64,000 bases of DNA, from positions 496,001 through 560,000 of the forward strand of contig NZ_WNKF01000002.1 of assembly GCF_010119225.1 (NCBI RefSeq). Reading direction: 5' to 3'. The stretch comes from Cyclobacterium roseum. GTDB lineage: Bacteria; Bacteroidota; Bacteroidia; Cytophagales; Cyclobacteriaceae. Below the pieces are notes generated by a model. That model was not told the origin of the DNA, made no database searches, and saw nothing but the letters and a program-made list of their open reading frames with translations. This document shows positions 43,679-54,600 of the stretch, piece after piece (the first letter of the stretch is position 1; each line of letters opens with the position of its first letter). A program made the position numbers and the translations under genes.

Positions 43679-44689
43679 CTAATTCTTGATAGGAGAAAGG
43701 TGACTCAATTCGTGATAGTGTTTTTGATTTTTTGACATGTTTTCTGCCGTCCATTTTATCTTCTTACTATTGGGATATTTCCTTACCGCACAGTTTTTTA
43801 CCTGGCAATAATGGCAACAAGACGCTGGTAAACAAGGGTCTGCGTGGACAAATACCTCAATGTAGCCCGGAAGGCTGTTTTCCAAAACTTCTTCTACTTC
43901 ATGGACCTCATCGTGAACCCGGATCAAATCAAAATAATAAGGCAGGGTCAGGTGCAGATCGATATGGCTGTCCCCGCCATACTGCTGCACCCGCATGTTG
44001 TGAATATCGATCCAGTTAGCTTTTCGGTGTCGGTTGAGCACCTGAACGGTCTTGCTAATGGCTTTGGGGTTGGATTCATCCATCAGCCCTGCCACTGAAC
44101 GGCGGACTAAGAAATAGCCGTTGTAAATTATGTAGCCGGCAAAAGCCAGGGACAGCAAACTATCCATTACGGTCCAACCGGTAAAAAAAATCAAGCCAAT
44201 GCCAAAAATCAATACAAAACTGGATATCGCATCGGTGGAGAGGTGTTTTCCATCTGCCTCCAGGGTAATGCTATTCAATGTCTTTCCTTTTTTCTGCAAG
44301 AGGTACCCCAGGACGCCATTTACAAGTCCTGAGAACCCCACCAAAGCCATTCCCAAAGGCAAATCAAGTAGTTGCTGCGGGAAGATCAATGCCCATACCG
44401 ACTGGTACACGATAAAAATGCCCGCCAGAATAATTAAGGTCCCTTCAATCCCCGCACTAAAAAACTCGATTTTCCCATGTCCGTAGGGATGGTTACTGTC
44501 CTTTGGCAAGGCACTGAGGTAAATGCTATATAGTGCAAAACAGGAGGCGACCACATTGACGATACTCTCCATGGCATCCGTCAGGATGGCGTTAGAGCCA
44601 GTCTGGAAGTATGCATAAAATTTAATGACCATCAATACCAGGCTGATGACCACCGACCAGATAATGAGATGCCTTTTTTCCTTTTCCAC
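43679..44689 (-). CDS. Cation diffusion facilitator (CDF) metal transporter
   Basis: The 336-residue protein has six membrane helices (about 10-205), with the metal-site residues in LTDAMESIVN (D38 region) and KHLSTDAISS (H149, D153), then a cytoplasmic domain (about 210-285). The C-terminal part is unusual: HADPC followed by ASCCHYCQVKNC gives five cysteines (C286, C291, C292, C295, C300) and likely binds metal. CDF proteins export Zn, Mn, Fe or Co using the proton gradient. It is a single gene divergent from the serine hydrolase. Confidence 0.93.
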   Translation of the reverse strand: MEKEKRHLIIWSVVISLVLMVIKFYAYFQTGSNAILTDAMESIVNVVASCFALYSIYLSALPKDSNHPYGHGKIEFFSAGIEGTLIILAGIFIVYQSVWALIFPQQLLDLPLGMALVGFSGLVNGVLGYLLQKKGKTLNSITLEADGKHLSTDAISSFVLIFGIGLIFFTGWTVMDSLLSLAFAGYIIYNGYFLVRRSVAGLMDESNPKAISKTVQVLNRHRKANWIDIHNMRVQQYGGDSHIDLHLTLPYYFDLIRVHDEVHEVEEVLENSLPGYIEVFVHADPCLPASCCHYCQVKNCAVRKYPNSKKIKWTAENMSKNQKHYHELSHLSPIKN

Positions 44690-44851
44690 TTTTTGATTCC
44701 CTGATGCGTCTCAAAAATAAGGTTAATTAGGGGCCTGGAAAAATAAACCTTGAAATATATAGCCGGAAATGATATCGGAAAACACGGATTTTTTACCAGA
44801 ATTGGTTACTTTCAATTTAATTTAATTGTAACCCATTTCAACCCTTACCCC

Positions 44852-46150
44852 ATGTCAAAAATAATCCTTCCGTTTTTTCTGTTTTTTCTTTGCCTGACGG
44901 TAGTAGAGAGCCCTTGCCAAACCACTTCCCTTCAGCAGTCGTCCCCCCTCACGCAGGGTTCGCCCTCCAGCCAGGGTGTATCACCGGAACGATTGGCTAG
45001 AATAGACGACATGTTTAACCAAGCCCTGGAAGAAAATACCATCCCGGGGGCGGTGGCATTGATTGCCCGGAATGGAAAAATAGTGTTCCACGAAGCCTAT
45101 GGCCAAGCCAATGAATCCGGAAAATCCCTTGAAAAAGATGCCATTTTTAGAATAGCATCGCAAACCAAAGCCATTACCTCTACGGCGGTCATGATGTTGT
45201 GGGAAGAGGGAAAATTCCAACTCGACGATCCCATTTCCAACTACATTCCGGAGTTTAAAGACCCGCAGGTTTTGGTCAACTTCAGGTATGCCGACACCAG
45301 TTATACTTCTCGCCCTGCAGACAAAGAGATAACCATCCGCCACCTGCTCACCCATACCTCCGGCTTGGGCTATGGGGTCATCGATGGAGATGAGCGGATG
45401 AAAATGCTGTATCAAAAGGCCGGTACTACGGATCTTTTTACCACCGAGAACGTAACCATCAAAGAGGTAGTGATGAAATTGGCCGAATTACCCTTGCACC
45501 ATGATCCGGGAAGCAAATACACCTATAGTATGGGATTGGACGTGTTGGGCTATTTCATAGAAATCATGTCCGGAATGAGCTTCGAGGCATTTTTGGAGCA
45601 GCGCCTGTTCAAGCCGCTGGGGATGGAGGACACCGGATTTTATCTTCCCTCGTCCAAATCTGACCGGCTGGTAGCCATACAGCGTAAAGTAAACGGAGAA
45701 TGGGAAGACTACCCCAATACCTTTTATGAGGTAGATTACCCCATAAAAGGAGCCAGAAGCTTTTTTTCAGGGGGAGCCGGCCTGTCAAGTACCGCTAAAG
45801 ACTATGCGACTTTTCTTCAGATGTATCTCAATGGTGGGGAGTTAAATGGCAAACGATTTTTAAGTAGGACTACGATTGCAACCATGATGGCAGACCAAAC
45901 CCTGGATTTATATGGAGGTGCAGATCAGCATTATGGGCTGGCTTTCGGTGTATTGACCGAACGAGGTCAGGCCAAAGGGGGGCTGGGAAGCCCTGGCACC
46001 TTTGTTTGGGGTGGTTATTTCAACACCCAATATTTTGCTGATCCTCAGGAAAACATCATCGGGATCGTAATGAAACAGACCCAGGGACCCACCGGCGACC
46101 AAACGGCCTGGAAATTCAAACGAATGGTAGGGGCGGCTGTTGATGATTGA
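44852..46150 (+). CDS. Secreted serine hydrolase (beta-lactamase/EstB family)
   Basis: A signal peptide starts at MSKIILPFFLFFLCL; the ATG at 44852 is chosen for it. The class C-like fold shows S103-x-x-K106 (ASQTK), Y225 in TYSMGLDVLGYF in the place of YxN, and a GGYFNTQYF segment near the end. The family includes esterases, D-aminopeptidases and beta-lactam-like hydrolases. The first 50 residues after the signal are a serine/glutamine-rich linker. It is convergent with the VCBS lipoprotein gene. The substrate is unknown. Confidence 0.88.
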   Translation: MSKIILPFFLFFLCLTVVESPCQTTSLQQSSPLTQGSPSSQGVSPERLARIDDMFNQALEENTIPGAVALIARNGKIVFHEAYGQANESGKSLEKDAIFRIASQTKAITSTAVMMLWEEGKFQLDDPISNYIPEFKDPQVLVNFRYADTSYTSRPADKEITIRHLLTHTSGLGYGVIDGDERMKMLYQKAGTTDLFTTENVTIKEVVMKLAELPLHHDPGSKYTYSMGLDVLGYFIEIMSGMSFEAFLEQRLFKPLGMEDTGFYLPSSKSDRLVAIQRKVNGEWEDYPNTFYEVDYPIKGARSFFSGGAGLSSTAKDYATFLQMYLNGGELNGKRFLSRTTIATMMADQTLDLYGGADQHYGLAFGVLTERGQAKGGLGSPGTFVWGGYFNTQYFADPQENIIGIVMKQTQGPTGDQTAWKFKRMVGAAVDD

Positions 46151-46194
46151 AGCGATAGGTAGAAATAAATTAATTTTCCGGCTATAATGCAGAA

Positions 46195-49100
46195 TCAAAA
46201 ACCTTCTATAGAAACTTCCCTGCCCTGAAAATCAAGAGCTCTGATAACCACCCCTTTTTCAGGAACGGCTATCATTCGACTAGATTGCGAAAGGAATCCG
46301 CTGCCGTAAGGAACTTCTATTACCTTTTCGGTCCCATCTGGAAATTCATAAACCAATTTATGGGCAAGGTAAGGCAGGATGATTTGCACTGATTCCCCAG
46401 TTTGGCCATTTAGGTTGAAGGCTTTGAGGTCGCCCCTGTTTTGGGAGGCCAGGTAAAGGATATCACCGTTGCCCAACATTAGTTTCACCAAGGCCTTGGC
46501 ATCACCGGGGACCATAAACCCGCTTTCAGCAGACCGGACAGGTTGGAAACCGCCTTTTCCATCCCCAAGCAACAGCAAACCCGTATGGGCATCCAACCGT
46601 CCTACAAATAATTCGTTGCCATAATCGTTTCCGATCAAAATCAGGTCCAAGTGCCCATCCCGGTTGAAATCATCAACTACAATACCGTTTACGGGAGCCA
46701 TTTGGGCTATAAGGGGTAATGGATGAAGTTTGAACTTTCCATTACCCAGGTTTTCTATATAAGAGGAAGCTGCCTGATTGCCCTCTACTATCAAGGCTCC
46801 GTCTACCTCTTCTTCCGTCAATAAGCTCTCCATATCCGTACGGGCATAGGATTTGTACCTGTCAAATCTCTTCCTGAAAATGGTGCTTTGTCCATAAAGT
46901 TCATTCCAAAAATGAACCGGATAAGCATTATAATTACCTTTGTTATCTTTGTAATGAGCAAAGGTGATGGGATCAACAGATCCATTGTTGTCAAAATCTT
47001 TTGCGATAAGCGTCACCGGCCTGTCCTTGGATGGTTTCCAGAGGTTGTTCAAGCCCATATTGCCCACAATGTAATCCATGTCCCCATCCCCATCAAAGTC
47101 TCCCGAAACAATGCTGTTCCACCATCCCACTTCCTCTTCCAAGCCGGATTCTGTTACCATCTCCAATTTTCCGTCCTTATTGCTAAAGGCAGTGATGGCC
47201 ATATAATCTCCCACCACCATAAGGTCTACTTTCCCGTCTCCGTTAAAATCCGTCCAAATGGCATCAGTCACCATGCCAATATCTTTAAGTCCCGGAGCAA
47301 TTTCATCCGTCACATCTTCGAAAATTCCCCCATTGTTTTTTAATAAATAGCTCTTATCGGGAAATGGGTATTGCCCTACCGGGGTTCGTCCTCCGATAAA
47401 GAGGTCCAAAAATCCATCTCCGTCCCAATCGGCCGCTCTGACCGTGGTGCCACTAGATGCAATCAAGGGCAAGGCACCTTCGGCTAATCGGAAATTACCG
47501 CTCCCATCATTCAGATAAATTCTGTCAATATATTCAGGGGAACCTGCCTTAAATTCATTGCTACCACTAACCGCATAGAGGTCCAGGTCTCCATCATTAT
47601 CCACATCGATCAATAAAAGGCCCATTTCCTCGTATGGTTTTACTTCGGCCAGGTCAAAAGCTTCAAAATCACGGAATTTACCTCCACTTCCCTGTAAAAA
47701 AACCTTGGGCGCATAACCTGCTGCCCCACCAATCAACAGGTCATCCAATCCATCCCCGTCAATGTCTCCGACAGCCATGCCAGGTCCAAATTGGGTCAAT
47801 TTATGTGGAATGGTCCTTTGTAGGTTAAAGTCTATCTTATCTTCCTCCTCGTGGGTATAATCCAGGCCCAGAGCAATGGACGCCTCATTAAAAAATGGAT
47901 CCACGGATTTTGGAGAAAAAGGAAATCCCAAGGCCTCCCTTACAAGAACAGCATCAGCATGATCGACATTTAATTCATTTTTAGGTTCGGAGAAGGGTAT
48001 TTCCTGGTATTGCCCGTCAGGCCAAAGAACCTTCAATATTTTGGGCACATTGTCCTTTCCCAAACCAAAATGAACTACTTCTTCCACTGCGGACATGTAT
48101 CCCCTGGATGTATAATGCTCATGGTATTGGCTGGCTCCATCATCCGTTTCCAAGACCATTTTGACCCCAAAACCCATGGTATTATTAGTAGGACCAGCTA
48201 ACCTCACCCTTAAAGATTCGGGAGCATTTTCCTTGCCATTAAGTTTGTTTTCAAAAATAAATGCCGGGTCATTGATGTTGTTGACCACATAATCCAGATC
48301 ACCGTCACCATCCAGGTCCGCAAATACAGCACCGTTGGAAAAGGAGGGGACATTTAAGCCCCAATCTTCACCTACATCCTTAAAAATAAGGTTTCCCTGG
48401 TTTTGAAAGGCATAATTAGGGATTTTGACAATAGGAATGGAATCCAAAAGTTGTTTGTTGGTGGCGACACTTCCCACAAGTCCCCTGTAATCCGCAAAAT
48501 CTTTATCAGTAATGTCCCTGGGAAAACCATTGGTAACCAACAGGTCTTTGTGTCCATCATTGTCAATATCTACAAATAACGGGGACCAACTCCAGTCGGT
48601 CTGGTAAACCCCGGCCATCATGCCTATTTCACTGAAGGGAATACCAGTGCCATTATTTAAATGCAACATATTCCTTACATGCTGGTATTCATACCCCCAC
48701 CTCTCGTTATTGATGTAAAGGCTATAAGATTCACCTCTAATGGTTGTTTTTTTTCTATAGTTATTTTCCCCCAGCATGTCCAGGGTCACGATATCCAGTA
48801 AACCATCATTGTTATAATCGGCCACATCCACCCCCATAGAAAACATGCTTTGGTGTCGGATAAGGTTTTCGATCTGGTTGGAAAATGTCCCATCCCCATT
48901 GTTGATGTAGAGCAAATCATTGGTCAGGTAATCATTGCAGATATAAATATCTGGCCAGCCATCTTTGTTGATGTCTGCAATGGCTAGCCCCAGTCCAAAA
49001 CCTTCTATGGTAATTCCAGCTTCCTGGCTTACATTTATGAAAGTTCCATCTCCTTGATTTCTGTAAAGTTGATCATTATTAATGGCTGTTCCATCGGTGA

Positions 49101-49728
49101 TCTTGTCCCGGTAATTGCCGGGCAGAATATTGCTTTGTTCATTGTTCAATACATACAGGTCAAGATGACCATCCCTGTCATAATCAAAAAATGCAGCCCC
49201 CATACTGTTTCCTGCCTCGTCTATGCCATATTGGCCTGCAAGGTCCTTAAAAACAGGGTTGCCTTCCTCATTCAAGCCCTGATGGACAAAAAGCATATTT
49301 TTCCGGTTTTGGGTATCCATGGCCGCACAAACATAGATATCCGGCCAGCCGTCCCCATTAATATCTACTATGGCCACGCCGGTACTCCATTTATCCTTCG
49401 CCTCAATCCCAGCGACCTCGGATACATCCGTAAATTGAAAATCACCTTGGTTCAGGTAAAGTTTATTGGCTACCTGGTTTCCGGTAAAAAAAAGGTCTGG
49501 CCTTCCGTCTTTATCAAAATCGGCCACGGCCACGCCTCCACCGTTAAAAATATATTCCTCCGTCAGAATGTTAAAACTATCGCTCTCGGTGATCAAATTA
49601 TTAAAGGTAACCCCAGTACTATTGGGATCCAATAAATCAAAAAGAGTAGGATTTGAAGGTGACTTACAGGCCCAAACTGATACTATCAGGAGTGCTACAA
49701 AGAGGAAGAAACTGCTTTTAGTTTGCAT
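46195..49728 (-). CDS. VCBS/FG-GAP repeat lipoprotein with ASPIC/UnbV domains (CRTAC1-like)
   Basis: A lipoprotein signal (LIVSVWAC) is followed by many FG-GAP/VCBS repeats with calcium-binding loops such as DFDKDGRPDLFF, DINGDGWPDIYV and DLDGDGDLDYVV. These form propellers over about 50-480 and 640-1040. An ASPIC/UnbV domain lies at about 545-605 (VEEVVHFGLGKDN, LKVLWPDGQYQEI). A second ASPIC-like end is at about 1110-1150 (LVYEFPDGTEKVIEV). It is the third gene of the susC-susD operon. It is probably a surface lipoprotein that helps bind a ligand; no catalytic motif is seen. Confidence 0.92.
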   Translation of the reverse strand: MQTKSSFFLFVALLIVSVWACKSPSNPTLFDLLDPNSTGVTFNNLITESDSFNILTEEYIFNGGGVAVADFDKDGRPDLFFTGNQVANKLYLNQGDFQFTDVSEVAGIEAKDKWSTGVAIVDINGDGWPDIYVCAAMDTQNRKNMLFVHQGLNEEGNPVFKDLAGQYGIDEAGNSMGAAFFDYDRDGHLDLYVLNNEQSNILPGNYRDKITDGTAINNDQLYRNQGDGTFINVSQEAGITIEGFGLGLAIADINKDGWPDIYICNDYLTNDLLYINNGDGTFSNQIENLIRHQSMFSMGVDVADYNNDGLLDIVTLDMLGENNYRKKTTIRGESYSLYINNERWGYEYQHVRNMLHLNNGTGIPFSEIGMMAGVYQTDWSWSPLFVDIDNDGHKDLLVTNGFPRDITDKDFADYRGLVGSVATNKQLLDSIPIVKIPNYAFQNQGNLIFKDVGEDWGLNVPSFSNGAVFADLDGDGDLDYVVNNINDPAFIFENKLNGKENAPESLRVRLAGPTNNTMGFGVKMVLETDDGASQYHEHYTSRGYMSAVEEVVHFGLGKDNVPKILKVLWPDGQYQEIPFSEPKNELNVDHADAVLVREALGFPFSPKSVDPFFNEASIALGLDYTHEEEDKIDFNLQRTIPHKLTQFGPGMAVGDIDGDGLDDLLIGGAAGYAPKVFLQGSGGKFRDFEAFDLAEVKPYEEMGLLLIDVDNDGDLDLYAVSGSNEFKAGSPEYIDRIYLNDGSGNFRLAEGALPLIASSGTTVRAADWDGDGFLDLFIGGRTPVGQYPFPDKSYLLKNNGGIFEDVTDEIAPGLKDIGMVTDAIWTDFNGDGKVDLMVVGDYMAITAFSNKDGKLEMVTESGLEEEVGWWNSIVSGDFDGDGDMDYIVGNMGLNNLWKPSKDRPVTLIAKDFDNNGSVDPITFAHYKDNKGNYNAYPVHFWNELYGQSTIFRKRFDRYKSYARTDMESLLTEEEVDGALIVEGNQAASSYIENLGNGKFKLHPLPLIAQMAPVNGIVVDDFNRDGHLDLILIGNDYGNELFVGRLDAHTGLLLLGDGKGGFQPVRSAESGFMVPGDAKALVKLMLGNGDILYLASQNRGDLKAFNLNGQTGESVQIILPYLAHKLVYEFPDGTEKVIEVPYGSGFLSQSSRMIAVPEKGVVIRALDFQGREVSIEGF

Positions 49729-49834
49729 AAGAAATTACATTTCCCGGTAATCGGTACTTACAAGATCAAAAAAAGAAAAGAGATGGCCAAACAACCACCT
49801 CTTTTCCAAGCATTATACAATTTGAGTCAATTAG

Positions 49835-51562
49835 TTAAAAACCAGGATTTTGAACCAGGATATCGGGGCCTGTGAGGTCAATCTGATCCTGTGGAATGGG
49901 CAATACCCTATAGGTAGGGGTATAGGTGGCACCACCAAGTGCCGCCTGAAGAAGAGACCCATCATGGGAGAGGTAGTCATTGATCTCTTCAGTATCAATC
50001 CCCCACCTTACCAAATCATAAAACCGGTGTCCTTCCATACCCAATTCGAGTTTTCTTTCAAAACGGACAGCCCTTCTGGCCAGGTCTGCATCAGACCATG
50101 GTGTATCATAAAGCTCCACATCATAATTGGCAGCAGGAGAACCATCGGCCCGTAAAACTGGGGAATTAATGGCTCTTTGCCTTACCCTGTTTACATAAGT
50201 CCTGGCTTGCTCCAAGTTGCCCAATTCCACTTCTGCTTCTGCAGCCATCAACAACACATCAGCGAACCTAATAATCATGATATTGATCGCAGTGTAACCT
50301 GGCGTCCAGGAACTGTTGTCCTGATATACACCTTGCTCTTCTCGCGTGTATACGTATTTTTTAGGAGTATAAGGTCCTCCATTGGCCCTGTTTCTGATCC
50401 AGGCATTTCCCGGATGGTCCTGCCAATCCAAATAGGGAAGCCCCCTTCTGCCAGTAGTATGGTCCACCCTGGGGTCAAGAGGTCCCGCGTCCGGTGTAAA
50501 GGGGTCCTCACTTTCCAAACCGAAGTCGTTGGCCACCCTGTTTCCCGGATCATTGAACGAATTGTCCAACAATGGAAGTCCATCTGCTGTCCTGAAGGAA
50601 TTTACAAATGAAAAGCTAGGCTGAAAAAAGCCGCAGCAGTTTCCAGGTCCGTCAGGACCGGTATTGTAGGGAAAGTTTAGATCAAATTCCGGGTTGGCAT
50701 TGTTCACGCTCCCTGTATTGGCGGCAGATTGGTAGGCCCAGATAGATTCTTCATGATTGTTGTTTTCTCCCCTGAACATGTCCTCATAATAGGGTACCAA
50801 ATCATATTTTGCTCCTCCACTGGTAACGCCATTGGCAATAATGTCATCAAACAATTGCTTGGCCTGGGTAAATTTATCCTGATACATGTAAACCTTGGCC
50901 AAGTAAGATTTTGCGGCCCAGGAATTGACCCTTCCTACTTGTGATTGGGTATCGGGTAGGTTATCAACAGCATATTGGAAATCTGCCTCGATCATGGGCC
51001 ACATCTCCTGGGTATTGGAAACTTCTTCCAGCCCTTCCTGGTAATCTACGGATTCATCCACATAAGGCACTTTATCAAAGTTCCTGGTCAATTGGAAATA
51101 AAAGTGGGCCCTTAAAAACCTGGCCTGAGCAGCGATTTCTGCCGCCTGGGCTTCGGTAACAGTAGGTTCTTTATCCCCCAGCAACCTCATCACCATATTG
51201 GCCCTGGAGACCCCTTCGTAAAGGCCTGCCCAATTTTCTCTCAAGATATCGATAGTAGCATCGTTCTCAAACCGTTGTATGGGATTTATGGACTGGAAAT
51301 CTCCTGGGTCCGTTCCCTTATTGGCATCTCCTCCCCGGATACTTCCCCATACCCAATTGGAGGGGGAAGCCATACGCTGATTCCTACCATTTACCTGGGA
51401 ATAAACGGCAATCAAGGCGGCATTCAGCCCATCCAACGTCCTTAACTGGGCCTCGCCAATTTGACCTGTTGGCGGCACCTCCAGAAAATCATCACAACTG
51501 ATGGCAAAGAGCATCATACACGATGTCAGTGCCATGGTTAGTTTTAACTTGTAATTTTTCAT
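49835..51562 (-). CDS. susD-like: RagB/SusD family nutrient-binding lipoprotein
   Basis: The 575-residue protein has a lipobox (MMLFAISC) followed by DDFLEVPPTGQI, the standard SusD N-terminus, then TPR helices (AQAAEIAAQARFLRAHFYF) and the C-terminal RAVRFERKLELGMEGHRFYD with LPIPQDQIDL. It sits on the cell surface as the lid of the SusC channel. It lies 42 bases after susC. The bound glycan or peptide cannot be told from sequence. Confidence 0.96.
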   Translation of the reverse strand: MKNYKLKLTMALTSCMMLFAISCDDFLEVPPTGQIGEAQLRTLDGLNAALIAVYSQVNGRNQRMASPSNWVWGSIRGGDANKGTDPGDFQSINPIQRFENDATIDILRENWAGLYEGVSRANMVMRLLGDKEPTVTEAQAAEIAAQARFLRAHFYFQLTRNFDKVPYVDESVDYQEGLEEVSNTQEMWPMIEADFQYAVDNLPDTQSQVGRVNSWAAKSYLAKVYMYQDKFTQAKQLFDDIIANGVTSGGAKYDLVPYYEDMFRGENNNHEESIWAYQSAANTGSVNNANPEFDLNFPYNTGPDGPGNCCGFFQPSFSFVNSFRTADGLPLLDNSFNDPGNRVANDFGLESEDPFTPDAGPLDPRVDHTTGRRGLPYLDWQDHPGNAWIRNRANGGPYTPKKYVYTREEQGVYQDNSSWTPGYTAINIMIIRFADVLLMAAEAEVELGNLEQARTYVNRVRQRAINSPVLRADGSPAANYDVELYDTPWSDADLARRAVRFERKLELGMEGHRFYDLVRWGIDTEEINDYLSHDGSLLQAALGGATYTPTYRVLPIPQDQIDLTGPDILVQNPGF

Positions 51563-51604
51563 ATATGTAATTTCTTAATGTTCTACTTTAAAAAGGTTGC
51601 TTGA

Positions 51605-54600
51605 TCAGAAGCTGAGGTTTACACCGAAAGTATACCCCCTGGTCAATGGATAGTTACCCACATCTATACCGAAGGTAAGGTCAGCATTACCTCCTACCAT
51701 GGGATCCAAGCCAGAATATCCGGTTAGGGTAAACAAGTTGTTGGCGGATGCAAATACCCTCAAACGCTCCATATTCAACCTTTCCAACAAGGGAGCCGGC
51801 ATGGTATAACCAATGGTCAGGTTCTGTAACCTCAGGTAGGATCCATCTTCTACATAGAAAGAAGAACCGTTGTTACTGGTACTGAAGTTGGCGGTTTTTT
51901 CTACCACAGGGATTTCAGCATCCAGGTTATCCGGTGTCCAGGAATCTTTCAGCCTGTTGGAAATACCTGCACCTTCGAAAGTCTGGTAGAAATCGGTAAA
52001 CCACCTGGACTGATTCCATATTTTATTACCTATAGACGTATAGAAATAGGCCGACAAGTCAAAGTTTTTATAACCAATGGTGAAATTAGTACCCCCAGTA
52101 AACTTGGGAACCGGACTGCCCAGGTAAGTCCTGTCATCTGCATCTATCTCCCCATCACCGTTGAGATCACGGAATTTGAACCTGCCTGGGGCGGCACCTT
52201 CCTGATTGGCGTGACCTTCGACATCTCCGGAATCTCTGAAAAGGCCTTCCACCTCATAACCAAAGAAGGCAGAAAGTGGCCTTCCCACCTGATTCCTGAT
52301 CGGAAAAATCCCCCTGTATCCAGGGTTTACATCCGTAATAAACTGTAAATCCCCAGCCAATGATTTGATTTCGTTGTGCAAAAATCCACCGTTGACCACC
52401 CACTCATAGGTAAGATCACCCGAAAGCGTGCCTCTGGTCATCACCTGAAAATCAATCCCTTTGTTCAACATCTCTCCAATGTTCACCAATGGCGGCGTGG
52501 CATTGAACCCGGCTGTCAATGGAACAGGTACCCTAAACAATAAATCTCTTGTATCCTTTTGCCATGCATCCGCAATAACGTCCAATTTGCCTCCAAAGAA
52601 AGTACCATCAAAACCAATATTTTGGGTTACGGCCGTCTCCCACCTTGCATTTGGATTACCCAAGCGGGACCTTCTGAAACCGATGGTAGCAGAAGAACTT
52701 GAACCGGTGATATCATAAGATGAAGCACCTATATTACCTCCAAAAAGAGAAAATTGGTTATCCGGATCCACATTATTGGAGTTACCCATTTGGCCCCAGC
52801 CACCTCGGATTTTTACGTCATCCATCCAGGTAGCACCTGCCATAAAAGGTTCTGCGGAAATTCGCCATGCGGCTGAAAAGGCAGGAAAAACACCAAAACG
52901 GGTGTTGGCTCCAAAACGAGAGGACCCATCCCGTCTCAAAACGGCACTTACTATGTACTTATCATTATAGATATAGTTGGCCCTTCCAAAATACGAAAGA
53001 AAATTGACGCCATTAAACAAGCCACTGTTAACCTGCCGGGTATTCACCGGCACGTTAGACATGTTTACAAAGTTAATATCCTCAGAAAATGGATTCTGGC
53101 CCACCATGTTATTAAACCTGCCCACCCCGGTATTCAGGGCTTCCTGACCTGCTATAAGATCAATATTGTGTAGACCAAACGTCTTTTTATAGGTCATGGT
53201 GTTGGTAAATGTCCAACTCAGGTTAAATCCTGAACCTTCACTATACCCAAAGGCAGAATTGTTTTCCGAATTTTCGTATTGTAACCTGTTGTAATTCCAG
53301 TAATAATAATTGTTGTACCTTCCTCCCAAAGAAGATCGAAAAGTAAGGTCTTCCAGAATATCGTACTCCAGGTAAACGTTTCCGAATGCTTCGGCATTAA
53401 AACTACGGTTGTTTAGCAATCCTTCGCGGTTCGCTACCGGGTTCCTAGGGTTATTGAATCCCCTGGCAGCCGTACCTGCATAGCCTCCAAATTCATCGCG
53501 AATCGGAATAATGGTAGGCATTCGGTAAGAAAGGTTAAAATCATTTTCTCCACTGGCGACCCCTTGACCACCTGCGCCGCCGGATTGCCCAAGTACCTGT
53601 CGGTAAGTGGCCTGAAAATTTTGTCCTATTCTTAATTTTGGGGTAACATCAAATTCGGTATTGGCCCTCAAAGAATATCTTTTGAAATTGTTGCCAGTCA
53701 TAATGCCCGCTTGTTCTTGTATTCCCAGACCAATGTAGAATCGGCTACCTTCTCCTCCTCCATAAAAACCCAAGGAGTGGCGGTGAATGGGTGCCCTGCG
53801 GGTGATGGCAGCATACCAGTCGGTGCCTTCCGGATTCGATCTCACCAGTTGGTGAATCGCTCCCTGTCGGGGATCTATGTTATAAAGAGCCCTTTGCTCT
53901 TCTATTTCTTCGGCAGACAAAGGTCCGGCTACGCCTGAAGCACCTCCTACATTTATATAATAGGGAATTACCGGAGAGGGACCGGAACCAAACTGCGGGT
54001 GATCGTAATTGGGCTCCCTTTCCTGAATGGCTGCGGTATTCGTTTCTGCCAACCAGGTGTATTCTGCAAAATCCTGGGGATTCATCATATCAAATCCGGG
54101 CCCCGGATCGGTAAAACCATACATACCATTATAGTCCACCCTTAATTTCTGGGCACCTTTTTTTCCTCGTTTGGTGGTGTAAATAATTACCCCATTAGCT
54201 GCCCTTGCTCCATAAATAGAAGCAGCCGCCGCATCTTTCAGGACCGTGGTGGATTCGATATCGTCAGGATTAAGGAAGTCAGTAGAGCCTACTGGCAAAC
54301 CATCCACAATATAGAGGGGTTCGTTACCACCAAAGGCTCCAAATCCCCTTATCCGGACCTGGGAGGTCGTACCAGGTTGTCCATTAGTAACCACATTCAC
54401 ACCAGCGATCCTTCCCTGTAGCGTTTGCTCCACGTTACCGGTGGGAACCACCGTAAGGTCTTTGGGATCCACAATCGAAATTGCACCGGTTGTCTCCCTC
54501 CTTTGATCGATTGTATAGCCAGTTACCACTAACTCCGAAAGGGTTTGCTCATCAGGATCCATGGTAATGGTAATTTCACTGCGGTTTCCAACCACCTGTT

